Position numbers and translations under genes: made by a program
Shown here: positions 45,901-54,552 of the stretch, in pieces
Numbering within the stretch: the first letter of the stretch is position 1
Layout: every line of letters starts with the position of its first letter
Notes under the pieces: generated by a model
What the model was told of the DNA's origin: nothing
The model's input: only the letters and a program-made list of their open reading frames with translations
Database searches by the model: none
From: CAZVYN01 sp964631125
Lineage (GTDB): Bacteria > Eisenbacteria > RBG-16-71-46 > CAIMUX01
DNA: 64,000 nucleotides
Direction: 5' to 3'
NCBI GenBank assembly: GCA_964631125.1
Contig: CAZVYN010000012.1
Location: 4,754-68,753, forward strand

Positions 45901-46227
45901 ATCTGCAACCCCACCTCGGTCGACGACGATGCGACCTCGGGCAACCCGATGGTGACGGCGCTCTACCAGAACTCACCCAACCCGTTCAATCCGCGGACGG
46001 CGATCAAGTTCTCGCTCGGCCAGACCGGCCAAGTCGAGCTCATGATCTTCGACGTGAACGGACGCAAGGTGAAGACTCTGGTCAACGGCAACCGGAACCA
46101 GGGGGTCCACACCGAAGTCTGGGATGGAACCGATGATGCCGGCCACAAGGTGGGTTCGGGCGTCTATTGGAGCCAGCTCAAGACGACCGGGTACGAGTCG
46201 AACAAGAAGATGGTCATCCTGAAGTAG
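42991..46227 (+). CDS. Large secreted protein with FlgD-like C-terminal sorting domain
   Basis: It has 1078 residues. The signal peptide (KRLALLAVAAIAASTATAFA) is clear. The body is beta-rich with asparagine and aromatic residues: DVQFSFQYFNNTEPAFDYSK, FRIVFEMTADGGWSDED, NYFPFTCPATGATQWSG. Around 700-860 RQVIMYVGGSTSGAFETQDF and DNFGLLLTGKNPAFL resemble the GATase-like segment of surface proteins in this phylum. The end (about 990-1078) has TALYQNSPNPFNPRTAIKFS, VELMIFDVNGRKVKTLVN and GSGVYWSQLKTTG, the classic sorting motif. The enzymatic role is unknown. A promoter and leader precede it and a strong terminator ends it. Confidence 0.85.
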   Translation: MRKRLALLAVAAIAASTATAFARTGSDSRPLFEADRVSAGASNIERDFPARAPDGSARADTVFFGYFTVISGNKYAVQGDMWTWDHGAADPLEGWYARDLSANEGSYFRRITAASWSGHTNAVAAPIIAGAGSAWVGIFEDEADALCWEAGLGYGNAWCQRWQSPLLTYDGAGDVQFSFQYFNNTEPAFDYSKAILRLANGEENAINGLGFDDIIGDPATSTYPTFTQPIFESSFEGQTQFRIVFEMTADGGWSDEDGDYATDYSAFAVDNVTLTNNIVGGNLAYNYDVDANGWTALTCDPIGTLFGINDLSEYTIADECACELSGNVLECHDSTLEQKHPYGQHILAYSPPMDKTAQPANLNSIFVDMDIYGEMPQANGVFYRPGWNYFPFTCPATGATQWSGRVGQASFNYLGDDPTCTGLANSATGNGVPGSSQLAGFIWEVYASCDAFAIAPTNCSGITNFTPIIDNVRIGLTEVANAPPLSFDPGTNFIDGFGQSPLLSPTNAGNADITYDKGSSVIDGDRANLGDSLTVVGPVSGPGWEARLWLRIRREGPSQGSIPNYNTWKTAVADGLTITGATGKFTFGHMDSTQVGFAALKNKRVSEFKENDDDFAGELTDNNEIIRDGVLAPGTQIQYFITSNFFTNQGVYFYLPDTTGSNFLEFEILPSYRLDAGIAKFPCILTVDANTGNQFFVDNALNVALNGAAPGAPIPNPTRWDRYDYNDASSNWNAPMSRTIGGNNGVNLPQMLGYRQVIMYVGGSTSGAFETQDFTLISDWLTSVVCQGNVARQGFIGNGDNFGLLLTGKNPAFLANDLGVTFKCDAYNVASCGPATADESFCVRVNNAAGSQYPPAIAYDAWGNWCPQRFTFDVLNTTAGGIGNRVYNDYDNGGVNTNYAQVVKTVTGVGTGNYRSVLDGIAYNHLSERDGIDECVGDSAHIVTAVYNEITSALNWIYTGGGGIPNLCSDICNPTSVDDDATSGNPMVTALYQNSPNPFNPRTAIKFSLGQTGQVELMIFDVNGRKVKTLVNGNRNQGVHTEVWDGTDDAGHKVGSGVYWSQLKTTGYESNKKMVILK

Positions 46228-46259
46228 CTTCGGGCACAGCCGTCTCGTTCGGAAAGAAT

Positions 46260-46292
46260 CGAGGGGGACCGGCGGCAAGCCGGTCCCCCTCG
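46260..46292 (+). terminator. Rho-independent-type terminator after the secreted protein
   Basis: A perfect 14-bp stem CGAGGGGGACCGGC/GCCGGTCCCCCTCG with loop GGCAA starts 33 nt after the stop. The following TCGTATCTTC is only moderately T-rich. Confidence 0.8.
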
Positions 46293-46332
46293 TCGTATCT
46301 TCGGCCGAGATGGGGCGCACGCTGTCCGTCGA

Positions 46333-46361
46333 TTGACCCGCGGACGGAGCGATGCTAGTCT
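46333..46361 (+). promoter_or_regulatory. Sigma-70 promoter of the lipoprotein pair
   Basis: TTGACC, 17 nt, TAGTCT with an extended -10 (TGC). RNA would start near 46368, about 30 nt before the ATG at 46398. Confidence 0.7.
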
Positions 46362-46397
46362 GCCGGCATTCCGGGGATCTGGTTGGGGGGAAAGTAG

Positions 46398-48035
46398 ATG
46401 CTGGAGAAGCGGCCTCGGCCGAGCGCCGTCGGTGTGCCCGCGATCTCGGTCCTGTTCTTGGCGTTCCTATTCGCCATCACGCTCTTCGCTCCGGGATGCC
46501 GCGATGAGATCGCACTCCCGATAGATCGTAATCAACGTCCTGAGACTGTGTTGACCGGGGCGCCGGGCGACAGTCAGACGTCCGTCTATCGCGTGCACCT
46601 GCACTGGAACGGCTTCGATCCCGATGGCGAGGTCGTCGCGTACGAATGGGCGGTGACCGAGTCGCTCCCGAATCTCGAAGACGTAGAATTCCAGCGGACC
46701 GAGCGGACCGACAGCATCTTCGCGTTCCAGGTCGAAGTGAATCGTGAGGTGCTGGGGCATCGATTCTACGTGCGCGCGATCGACAACGAAAACGCGGTCG
46801 ACGAGACGCCCGCCTACACGTTCTTCGCTGCCCGCAACACCTGTGTGCCGAAGGTGATCTTCACGCGGTCGTTCGCCACGTTGCCATCGGGCGCCACCCG
46901 ACAGATCGTTTCGACCAGCGAATTGAATCCCTCCGACACCATCCCCGCCGGCTCGGCAGTGACCTTTGCCTGGAGAGGCGAGGACTGCGACGTGATCGTG
47001 AATCCGGACGGATCGATCGAACAGGTGGGGAAGGTCGTCCGATTCAGCTACAAGCTGGGGCCGATCGAGGTCGGATACATCGACGGCACGCTAGCCGACT
47101 CGGTCGCGATCTATCCGGCATCTCGTCTTCGCAGCGATCGGTTCGCGCTGACTGTTCGCGCGGTCGACGACGCTGGCTTCGGCGGTTTGGATCCGGCGGT
47201 CCGCACCTTTGTCTGGAATTACGATCCCAACACATGGTTCTCTCGCATCGTTTCTCCGGACACCGGTGATTCTGTCTCGGTTTTCTACGCAGACACTCTC
47301 GGCGCCGGCGAGTTCGAGGCATTCTTCGACGGCGACACACTGCCGCTGACGTCCAATGGCGCAACGATCCGAGGCCTGGTTCGAGGCTTCGACCGCGATG
47401 ACCCGGCGGGAACCGGGGCGATCTCCCGCTACCAAGCTCGCCTCTTGGCGCAGGGAGACAGTGGACCGTGGGTGACGCTGGACCGAGCCGAACGCGAGTT
47501 CGAGGTGGAGCGGGTCTATTCGGGGGATTACTTCCTGACCGCGCGAACGGAAGACGCGTTCGGTCGTGTCGATGGAAGTCCCGAAACTCTGTTCGTTGCC
47601 GTGAATCGGCCGCCGCGCTTCATCGCGGCCGGAACTCTCGCGGACGGATCGGACTTCACTCAAGTGCCGTTTCCGGGCGAGGTGCTCACGGTGGCGGAGG
47701 GCGACAGCCTTCTGTTCATGCGTTTTGCCGCCGTCGACCCCGACCCCATAGCCCAGGCGCATGAACTCGAGTACCGCTACCGATTTTCGTCGCATCCGAT
47801 TCCGGGGGGGGGCCAAGGCCAGCAGTCATTCTTCTGTCCGTGGGTGCGAGACCAGTTCGAGTCGTCGATTCGAATCTTCGGACGTTTGAACTGCGGCGAC
47901 GGCGCCACGCCCCCGCTCCTGGAGGGCGATTACGAGGTCACGGTGGAGGCGCGCGAGTTTCGATCGGAGACCGAGCAGCAGTTCGGCCAGCGCAGCGGCC
48001 GAAGGGTCGTGCAGTTCCGGGTGGAGTACCGATGA
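46398..48035 (+). CDS. Lipoprotein with Ig/fibronectin-like domains (545 aa)
   Basis: Lipoprotein signal: VLFLAFLFAITLFAPGC with a C after APG. The mature protein has repeated Ig-like units: VHLHWNGFDPDGEVVAYEWA, FYVRAIDNENAVDETPAYTFFAA, then a second pair FALTVRAVDDAGFGGLDPAVRTF, FLTARTEDAFGRVDGSPETLF. The 'DPDG...AxD' design is frequent in surface proteins from these bacteria. The first unit is closely like the next gene's HGTDDDGVVALYQFA, so the two are tandem paralogs. The stop overlaps the ATG at 48032. The role is likely surface attachment, with no enzymatic motif seen. Confidence 0.75.
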   Translation: MLEKRPRPSAVGVPAISVLFLAFLFAITLFAPGCRDEIALPIDRNQRPETVLTGAPGDSQTSVYRVHLHWNGFDPDGEVVAYEWAVTESLPNLEDVEFQRTERTDSIFAFQVEVNREVLGHRFYVRAIDNENAVDETPAYTFFAARNTCVPKVIFTRSFATLPSGATRQIVSTSELNPSDTIPAGSAVTFAWRGEDCDVIVNPDGSIEQVGKVVRFSYKLGPIEVGYIDGTLADSVAIYPASRLRSDRFALTVRAVDDAGFGGLDPAVRTFVWNYDPNTWFSRIVSPDTGDSVSVFYADTLGAGEFEAFFDGDTLPLTSNGATIRGLVRGFDRDDPAGTGAISRYQARLLAQGDSGPWVTLDRAEREFEVERVYSGDYFLTARTEDAFGRVDGSPETLFVAVNRPPRFIAAGTLADGSDFTQVPFPGEVLTVAEGDSLLFMRFAAVDPDPIAQAHELEYRYRFSSHPIPGGGQGQQSFFCPWVRDQFESSIRIFGRLNCGDGATPPLLEGDYEVTVEAREFRSETEQQFGQRSGRRVVQFRVEYR

Positions 48036-48055
48036 TCGCAAGGAGGTCGCGCCAC

Positions 48056-50269
48056 ATGACCCCATCACTTCGCCGCATCCTGTTCGCCGCGCCGGCCTTC
48101 CTTCTGGCGCTCGGGTCTGCCGCCTGCCTACTCATCCCCGAAGAGACCGAGCAGGGGGAGCGAGTTGCGAATCGTCGGCCGGAGGTCCGGATCACCGCCG
48201 GTGGTTCCTCAGCCGACTCCGCCGGTATCGACTACAAAGTTCGGTTCAACTGGCACGGCACGGACGATGACGGGGTGGTGGCGCTCTATCAATTCGCTAT
48301 CGACGACACGGTGAGCGAGGGCGCCTGGACCGATACGACGAGTTTCTCTTCCACCTTCCCGCTTTCGGCGACGGTCGTCGATCCCGAGGACCCGACGCGG
48401 TTCATGAACTGGCACGCGTTCTACATTCGGGCGGTCGACAACGAATTCGCCCGTTCGGCCGTCGATACGCGCTACTTCAACGCACGGACGATCGCCCCCA
48501 GCACACGTTTCACCACGCCGACCAACCTGACCGAGTATCCGGAGTTGCTCAAGACCGTCCTTTTCGAGTGGGTCGGAGAGGACCTGGATAGCTCGCAGCC
48601 GGACCAGGCGCCGGTCTGGTTCGAATACAAGCTGGTGGAGATCGGACAGATCACCGACACCGAGGATGTGATTCGCGACTCGCTCTACAACGCGAACAAC
48701 ATCCTGCTCGATACACTCACGGTAGGCTCGAAGCGAGGATGGGTCCGGGTTCCCGCCAGTGAACGATCGCTCACCCTGCGGGACCTCCCGGGCGAGTCTT
48801 CCTTGGCCTTCGCCGTCCGCGCGATCGACGAGGCCGGTGCGGTCGAGCCGGTGCTGATCAAGGGAGTCAACTTCATCGCGTTCGTCGTCCAGCCACAGCC
48901 GGGCCAACCCTCCGTGACGATTCGCGAGGCCAGCGTCGGCTCGTACCTCTTCGTTTCGAACGACGACGTCTGGGAGATCGACGTGTCGACCGACCGGCCA
49001 TTGCTCTTCTCATGGATCGGCGACGCGTCCTCCTATGGCTCCCAACCTGGGAATGTGAACTACGCGCTGGACATCGTCGACGTCGAGAACGAGGAGATTC
49101 GTGATCCGCGCGGCATCGGGGGCTGGATTGGCTGGGGACGCTGGGACCGGGTCCTCCGCCCGTTCATCTTCCCGAGCGACGATGGCCCGGGTCGGCATGT
49201 CCTCTGGGTGAAGATGCGCGACATCACCGACTCCAAGGAATCGGAACGGATCTGTCGGATCGAGATCACGGTCATCGCGTTCACCCAACACAAACTGGCG
49301 CTCATCTGCGACGACGCGCGGTTCCAGGGACGGCCGCTCGACGAGGAACACGATTCCTGGCTGGATCGAAACGTGTTCCGTCGGCTCTTCGACTATGGCC
49401 GGGTGGATCGTCACGACTTCTTCGGCACCGGCCAGAAAGACGAGCGGCGTGGCAGAGTCGTGCGAGCGCTCGATCTCGATCAGGTAGCCCAGTATCAGAA
49501 CATCGTCTGGAGTCAGAACCTGAGTACAGGTACGCCGCTGACTCCCGCGTGGGAGATCGAGCGCCTCCAGCACCGTCTCAGCGCACATGTCGGGGCGGGC
49601 GGAAACGTCTTCGTCTTGGGCTCGTCTTTCCTGGGGACCATGCTGGGGACCGTGTCGACCGGCAACCTCAGTTATCCGAAGTTTCCCGAAGATTGGGACG
49701 GGGCGGCCAATGAACTCGAGGAAGTGGGTTTCGATTTCGACTCCTTCATCTGGAAGTTCATGCACATCCGCAATCCGATCGTGTCAGTGCCGGGTCGAGG
49801 GACGCCGGAGCAGAAGGAGGCGTCCGGGATGGTTGCCGCTCGCTCGCTGAACCCTTCTTACCCGGACATCGAACTCGACCGGAGCGACTACAATCCGGAA
49901 GAACTCATCGATTGCGAGGCGGGCAACCCCGCCAGCTGCATCTACCAGGGTGGTCTGGGACGCTGGGAAGCGACCGAGGCGAATGCCCGCTCCGTCATCC
50001 AAGAGGCTGGGTTGGATTCGATCTACGCGGTCGCCACGTTCAACAAGCTCTACGACCCGGATAGTCCGGACGGTATCCCGATCACGGCGACCGTGGACAA
50101 CGCGATCATCGCGCAGCGGTACGAGTCGACCCGGGCCGACACCTTGGCCGGCACGGCTCAGGGACGTGTCTTCTGGTGGGGCTTCCAGCCGTTCCTCTTT
50201 CAAGAACAGTCAGTTCAGGACGCCGGCGCCGCCACCATCAATTGGCTGGTGACCGGCCGCGATCACTAG
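48056..50269 (+). CDS. Lipoprotein, paralog of the previous gene with extra C-terminal domain (737 aa)
   Basis: The ATG 48056 has AAGGAGG at 9 nt; the in-frame ATG 48032 overlaps the previous stop but lacks its own site. Signal RILFAAPAFLLALGSAAC ends in a lipobox. Residues 40-~400 hold Ig-like units paralogous to the preceding gene (NWHGTDDDGVVALYQFAID; AVDNEFARSAVDTRYF). From about 410 a different domain begins: LALICDDARFQGRPLDEEHD, DLDQVAQYQNIVWSQNL, HVGAGGNVFVLGSSFLGTML, like the GATase-like flavodoxin-type fold in secreted proteins. It is absent in the paralog. The pair with the sorting proteins on both sides suggests a surface complex. Confidence 0.75.
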   Translation: MTPSLRRILFAAPAFLLALGSAACLLIPEETEQGERVANRRPEVRITAGGSSADSAGIDYKVRFNWHGTDDDGVVALYQFAIDDTVSEGAWTDTTSFSSTFPLSATVVDPEDPTRFMNWHAFYIRAVDNEFARSAVDTRYFNARTIAPSTRFTTPTNLTEYPELLKTVLFEWVGEDLDSSQPDQAPVWFEYKLVEIGQITDTEDVIRDSLYNANNILLDTLTVGSKRGWVRVPASERSLTLRDLPGESSLAFAVRAIDEAGAVEPVLIKGVNFIAFVVQPQPGQPSVTIREASVGSYLFVSNDDVWEIDVSTDRPLLFSWIGDASSYGSQPGNVNYALDIVDVENEEIRDPRGIGGWIGWGRWDRVLRPFIFPSDDGPGRHVLWVKMRDITDSKESERICRIEITVIAFTQHKLALICDDARFQGRPLDEEHDSWLDRNVFRRLFDYGRVDRHDFFGTGQKDERRGRVVRALDLDQVAQYQNIVWSQNLSTGTPLTPAWEIERLQHRLSAHVGAGGNVFVLGSSFLGTMLGTVSTGNLSYPKFPEDWDGAANELEEVGFDFDSFIWKFMHIRNPIVSVPGRGTPEQKEASGMVAARSLNPSYPDIELDRSDYNPEELIDCEAGNPASCIYQGGLGRWEATEANARSVIQEAGLDSIYAVATFNKLYDPDSPDGIPITATVDNAIIAQRYESTRADTLAGTAQGRVFWWGFQPFLFQEQSVQDAGAATINWLVTGRDH

Positions 50270-50311
50270 GCGCCGATCCGATCCGCCTCGCAGGGAAGGG
50301 AGACTTCGATC

Positions 50312-52159
50312 GTGACAGGTTCGACGGGCCTCGCGCTGCGCGCCTGGTTTCGCTCCGCTGCTGTAGTGGCCTTTGTCTTCTGGGGCGGGGTGTGCGCGGT
50401 TGGTCCGGAGGTCTGCGCGTCAGCCGCGCAGTTCGACTCCCCGCCGACGCTGTCGTCGCGCCGAGTGCTCCTGTCTTGGGCGCCGGATCCAGATGATCCT
50501 GTTTACACAGGAAACACGGTCGTGCAGCAGCTCGGGCAGTTCGCCGGCATCCACGCTCCGGGTCGCGAGGTCACCGCGATCGTCATACGGGGCTCAGGCG
50601 ACTTTGCGTGGTCGTACGCCTTAGGCGATGCAGTCGTCAGCGGCTGGACGACGGTCGATGGCGTGGTTCGCGAGACGCTGGATCTGCCGCCAGGCGCGGA
50701 TGTGCGGGCTCTGAGCGCGCACGGCTCGGACCGATATGTCCTGGCCGCGCTCGCGTCGGGATCTCTCGTGTTCTGGGATCGCGAAACGACCGGCCGCACC
50801 CCGCGGACGATCGCAGCGACAGAGACTCCGCTGCGGGATGTCAGGTTTGCCCGCGGGTTGCTGGACGAGGAGGATGTGAGCTTCTACGTCCTCGGGACGG
50901 ACGACACGTTGCGGATCTATCCGTCTCCCGACGAGTCGCCGATCGCTCTGGTGACGCCGGACGGCGTCCCGACCTCGATCGACGTGCTCCAGTCTCCTCA
51001 GGGGACGCTCCTCGCCGTGGGTAGTTCGAGTGGGCGGGTCCGACTGTGGAACTTGACCGTGGATCCGCAGGTCCCGCGGTTCTCTCTCGAGGGCCATGCG
51101 GCCGCGGTCCTGGACGTCGTCTTTTCTCCCGACTTCCGCCGTGTAGCGTCGGTCGACGAGACGGGTGAGCTCCGGATCTGGGACGTCACCCGGGGGACCT
51201 CGCTCGCCGTCGCCTCGGCGGGGACGACCGCATCGAGGGTCGGCTTCTCCGCGCCCGACGGCGCGATTCTCTTCGTTTCACACACGGACGGTCGACTCGA
51301 GCTGCGCGACGGATTGAACGCAACGTCCTACCGTGTGGTGCAAGTGGCCGACGAAACCGTCTCGTTCGCTCTGGCGTCGGACGGTCGTCGAATCGCCGTG
51401 GGCGACTCCGACGGCGTCGTGACGGTCACCCGGGCCGGACGTTGCATCGCCAGCGCGCTGGATCCGGTCTGTTTCGGCGGTTACAAGATCTTCCGCAGCC
51501 CGACTCCGAGCGAGTCCGACGTGGTGCTCCTCAGGTCCTACAACTTCGGCGATTCCACCTGGGCATTCGCGGGAGACGAGCGACAGTTCAGCGATTCCGA
51601 TTCGATCATTCCGCGGCGCAACCCGTTCGACCCACTGAACGATGACTTTCCGCAAGCGCCAGCGGTCCTGGCGGGACCGCACAACGGAGTGCCATACTTC
51701 TACAGTCTCGTCCGCTTCAACTATCGCTTCTACAATGGCGCCGTGTTCGAGGTGTATCAGAACACGATCCAGGATGGCTTCTACCGCGACTCCGGCGCCT
51801 CCGCGCCGACGCCGCTCTCGGCGGTTCCACCCAGTCGGTCCGAGCTGCCGGTCTTGGGTGAAGTGTACGCGGTCCCCAACCCTTATGAACTCGGGCGCGT
51901 TCCATGGGATCGCGGCGCGGACCGCAGGATCGAGTTGCGCAATCTGCCGGGCCGCGCGCGAATCTCCATCTATACGGTCAACGGCGATCTCGTCCGCGTG
52001 CTCGAGCACGGCGTTGATCGCTACGGCGAGGAGCGCGGAGTCGCGAGCTGGGATCTGAAGAACAGTTCCGGCCGCCTCGTCGTGTCTGGTGTCTACCTCT
52101 ACAGGGTCGAAGCGCCTTCCGGCGAAGTGATCCAGGGCTACCTCGCGCTCGTCCTCTAG
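50312..52159 (+). CDS. WD40-like propeller protein with C-terminal sorting domain
   Basis: The 615-residue protein starts at GTG 50312, followed by a hydrophobic export signal (FRSAAVVAFVFWGGVCAV). A propeller follows: LLAVGSSSGRVRLWNLTV, AVLDVVFSPDFRRVASVDETGELRIWDVTR, ILFVSHTDGRLELRD, RIAVGDSDGVVTVTR. The final ~95 residues, VYAVPNPYELG, RIELRNLPGRARISIYTVNGD and SGVYLYRVEAPSGEV, are the FlgD-like sorting region. It is directly behind the lipoprotein pair (42 bp). Propellers act as protein-binding platforms, so it may be the exported partner of the lipoproteins. Confidence 0.8.
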   Translation: MTGSTGLALRAWFRSAAVVAFVFWGGVCAVGPEVCASAAQFDSPPTLSSRRVLLSWAPDPDDPVYTGNTVVQQLGQFAGIHAPGREVTAIVIRGSGDFAWSYALGDAVVSGWTTVDGVVRETLDLPPGADVRALSAHGSDRYVLAALASGSLVFWDRETTGRTPRTIAATETPLRDVRFARGLLDEEDVSFYVLGTDDTLRIYPSPDESPIALVTPDGVPTSIDVLQSPQGTLLAVGSSSGRVRLWNLTVDPQVPRFSLEGHAAAVLDVVFSPDFRRVASVDETGELRIWDVTRGTSLAVASAGTTASRVGFSAPDGAILFVSHTDGRLELRDGLNATSYRVVQVADETVSFALASDGRRIAVGDSDGVVTVTRAGRCIASALDPVCFGGYKIFRSPTPSESDVVLLRSYNFGDSTWAFAGDERQFSDSDSIIPRRNPFDPLNDDFPQAPAVLAGPHNGVPYFYSLVRFNYRFYNGAVFEVYQNTIQDGFYRDSGASAPTPLSAVPPSRSELPVLGEVYAVPNPYELGRVPWDRGADRRIELRNLPGRARISIYTVNGDLVRVLEHGVDRYGEERGVASWDLKNSSGRLVVSGVYLYRVEAPSGEVIQGYLALVL

Positions 52160-52184
52160 TCGAGCGGGGTTCCGGAAGGTCTCG

Positions 52185-54452
52185 ATGGTCTCGGCCACGC
52201 GACCCGGTGCGTTGCGCTCCGTGCCGGGCTCGCGCGCCGCGCCACGTCCCGGCTGGTTCGCTCCCGCGCTCTGGGCGATCTTGCTGGGCTCGCTCGGCGT
52301 GCGGCTCGCCTACCTCGGGGTCTACGCGCGCGAGATGCCGCTCTACCGGACGCCGCTCGTCGACGCGCGGATCTACGCCGATTGGGCCTCGGCCATCGCT
52401 GGTGGCGACGTCTGGAGCGCGGCCGAGGGCGTCTTCTACCGAGCCCCGCTCTATCCGTATCTCCTCGCGGCGGTCCTGTCGTCCACCGGTCAATTCCAGC
52501 CTTGGATCTCGTTGCTCCAGATCGGGCTCGGACTCTTCGTCATCTGGGGAACTGCCCGGCTGGCGGAGATAGCCGCGGGGCCGGTCGCCGCCGTCGCCAC
52601 CGCGATCTTGCTCGGCTTCTACGGTCCGATGATCGCGACCGAGAGCAAGTTGCTCGCGACGAGCCTCGGCCTCGCGCTCCTCACGGCGCTGCTGCTGACC
52701 GTCGTGCGATCCAGCTCGGGCCGTTCGGGAACGACCGGGTGGCGATTGGCCGCGGGTCTGGTTCTCGGCCTGGCGGTCCTCGTTCGGCCACAGTGGTTGG
52801 CGCTGGGCGCACTGCTTCCGCTGGCCACGGCGTCGCCGGGAGCTTGGCGTCGGCCGGGCGCGCTCGGGTCGCTTCTCGGTTGGTGGCCCTACGCGCTCGG
52901 CGCCGCGCTGGTCATCGCACCGGTCGCTCTCCGCAATCGAGTGATCGGCGACGATTGGGTGCTCGTCTCCGCCAACGGCGGGATGACGTTCTTCCAGGGG
53001 AACAACGAAGAGAACGAGAGCGGCCTGTTGACTGTGATCAAGAAGTTCGAGGTCGACGGGAGCGCGACCGAACAGCGCGCGCTGGAGACTCGCGCGGCCG
53101 AAGAGGCTCTCGGCCGGACGTTACGACCCTCGGAGGTGAGTTCGTTCTGGACTCGACAGGCGCTGATCTACATCTCCTCCGATCCGATCGACTGGCTGCG
53201 ATTGGAAGGGCAGAAGCTCTTCCGCTACGTGACAGGGTACGAGTACGCGGACAACTACTCGTACTACATCGAAGAGGCTCGTGTCTGGCCGCTGCGCTTG
53301 GCTGCGGTCACGGTCGGAATGATCCTGGCGTTGGCCGTCGGGTCCTGCCTCTTGGGCGTCCTTCGGGCGGGAAAGCGCGATCCGACGGAATCGACCCAGA
53401 GTCGCGACGCCTTTCGCATCGCGCTTCTCACGGCGGCCTTCGGGCTCGCCGGCTGCCTCGCCTTCTATGTCAGCTCGCGCTACCGAATGGAGTCGGCTCC
53501 CGCGCTGGCGGTGCTCGCGGGAGTAGGGATCGCGCATTGGATCGAGGAGAGCCGGCGGCGCGTCCGCGACGGGTCCGAGTCGGCGCCAGGCCGTTGGACG
53601 GCGAGTCGCGCGCTGATCGCATCCGGCGCGACCGCCGTGTTCGTCTTCGCGATCTCCTGTTGGCCCCCCGGCGCTCCCGCGCGTTCGCAAGAGTCGATCA
53701 CCTGGCTACAACTGGGACATGCCTTCGAATCGCAGAAGCGCACGATCGAAGCGGAGGCCGCGTATCGTCGATCGGTGCGCGTCCTCCCGCAGAACGTCTT
53801 CGCGTGGAACACGCTCGCACTCTCGCGCGCGCGGAGCGGATCGGCGGCCGAGGGACTCGCGGTGCTCGACAGCCTGGTCCCCGAATTCCAAGGACATCCG
53901 TTGGCTCTCTATTCGCGCGGCTATCTCCTCAGTCGACTCGACCGAGAAGAGGAGGCGATCTCCGTCTGGAGGGAGGCGCTCCAGGCGAATCCTCTGATGC
54001 GAGAGGCGCACGTCGAGTTGGCGCTTGCCTACGAGCGGAGACGCGACTGGGATCGAGCACTCGATCATCTGACCGAGGCGCGCAGACTCGGCGATCGCTC
54101 GTCCGACCTGCTCGCGCACCTCGGCTTCGTGCAGTTGCGACGGCATGCGTTTCGTGAGGCGCGCGATGCCTATCGACTGCGCATCGCCGAAGGCGAGCGA
54201 GAGCCAGGCGCACGGCTCGATCTCGCGATCGCCTCGTTCTACGACGGACGACCCGCCGAGGCGGAGTCACTCCTGGCGACGTTGCCGGAAGGGACCGACC
54301 CGCCATTGGTCGCGTACTACCGCGGGCTGGCGGCGCTCTCGGTCGGCGACGACGTCGCGGCGGGGGAACAGTTGGAGCGCGCGTTCGCGCTCGACCCCGC
54401 GCTTCGCGAAGACTACGAGCTGTGGCGCTCGGAGAACGTCGTCCCCCGCTGA
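52185..54452 (+). CDS. Membrane glycosyltransferase (GT39-like) fused to TPR domain
   Basis: Of 755 residues the first ~480 contain about ten membrane helices and an N-terminal GT-C region: LGVRLAYLGVYAREMPLYR, TPLVDARIYADWASAIAGGD, RAPLYPYLLAAVLSSTGQF and GLALLTALLLTV. The acidic DARIYADW is the catalytic-loop position of GT39/ArnT. The rest (about 510-750) is TPR: LQLGHAFESQKRTIEAEAAYRRSVRVLPQNVFAW, ALYSRGYLLSRLDREEEAISVWREAL, AHLGFVQLRRHAFREARDAY. It probably transfers a sugar from a polyprenyl carrier to protein or lipid, the TPR being periplasmic. It is 25 bp behind the WD40 gene. Confidence 0.8.
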   Translation: MVSATRPGALRSVPGSRAAPRPGWFAPALWAILLGSLGVRLAYLGVYAREMPLYRTPLVDARIYADWASAIAGGDVWSAAEGVFYRAPLYPYLLAAVLSSTGQFQPWISLLQIGLGLFVIWGTARLAEIAAGPVAAVATAILLGFYGPMIATESKLLATSLGLALLTALLLTVVRSSSGRSGTTGWRLAAGLVLGLAVLVRPQWLALGALLPLATASPGAWRRPGALGSLLGWWPYALGAALVIAPVALRNRVIGDDWVLVSANGGMTFFQGNNEENESGLLTVIKKFEVDGSATEQRALETRAAEEALGRTLRPSEVSSFWTRQALIYISSDPIDWLRLEGQKLFRYVTGYEYADNYSYYIEEARVWPLRLAAVTVGMILALAVGSCLLGVLRAGKRDPTESTQSRDAFRIALLTAAFGLAGCLAFYVSSRYRMESAPALAVLAGVGIAHWIEESRRRVRDGSESAPGRWTASRALIASGATAVFVFAISCWPPGAPARSQESITWLQLGHAFESQKRTIEAEAAYRRSVRVLPQNVFAWNTLALSRARSGSAAEGLAVLDSLVPEFQGHPLALYSRGYLLSRLDREEEAISVWREALQANPLMREAHVELALAYERRRDWDRALDHLTEARRLGDRSSDLLAHLGFVQLRRHAFREARDAYRLRIAEGEREPGARLDLAIASFYDGRPAEAESLLATLPEGTDPPLVAYYRGLAALSVGDDVAAGEQLERAFALDPALREDYELWRSENVVPR

Positions 54453-54464
54453 GCCGACCGCGGG

Positions 54465-54492
54465 TTGCGATCGCGTAGCGCGTCGGTATACT
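54465..54492 (+). promoter_or_regulatory. Sigma-70 promoter for ppdK
   Basis: TTGCGA, 16 nt, TATACT. It lies 12 nt past the stop of the GT-TPR gene and about 54 nt before the ppdK ATG at 54553. Confidence 0.6.
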
Positions 54493-54552
54493 CCGGCGGA
54501 TCAACCGACCCCATCGCCCCGACCGAACTGGATCTCTCGAAAGGCAGGCAGG

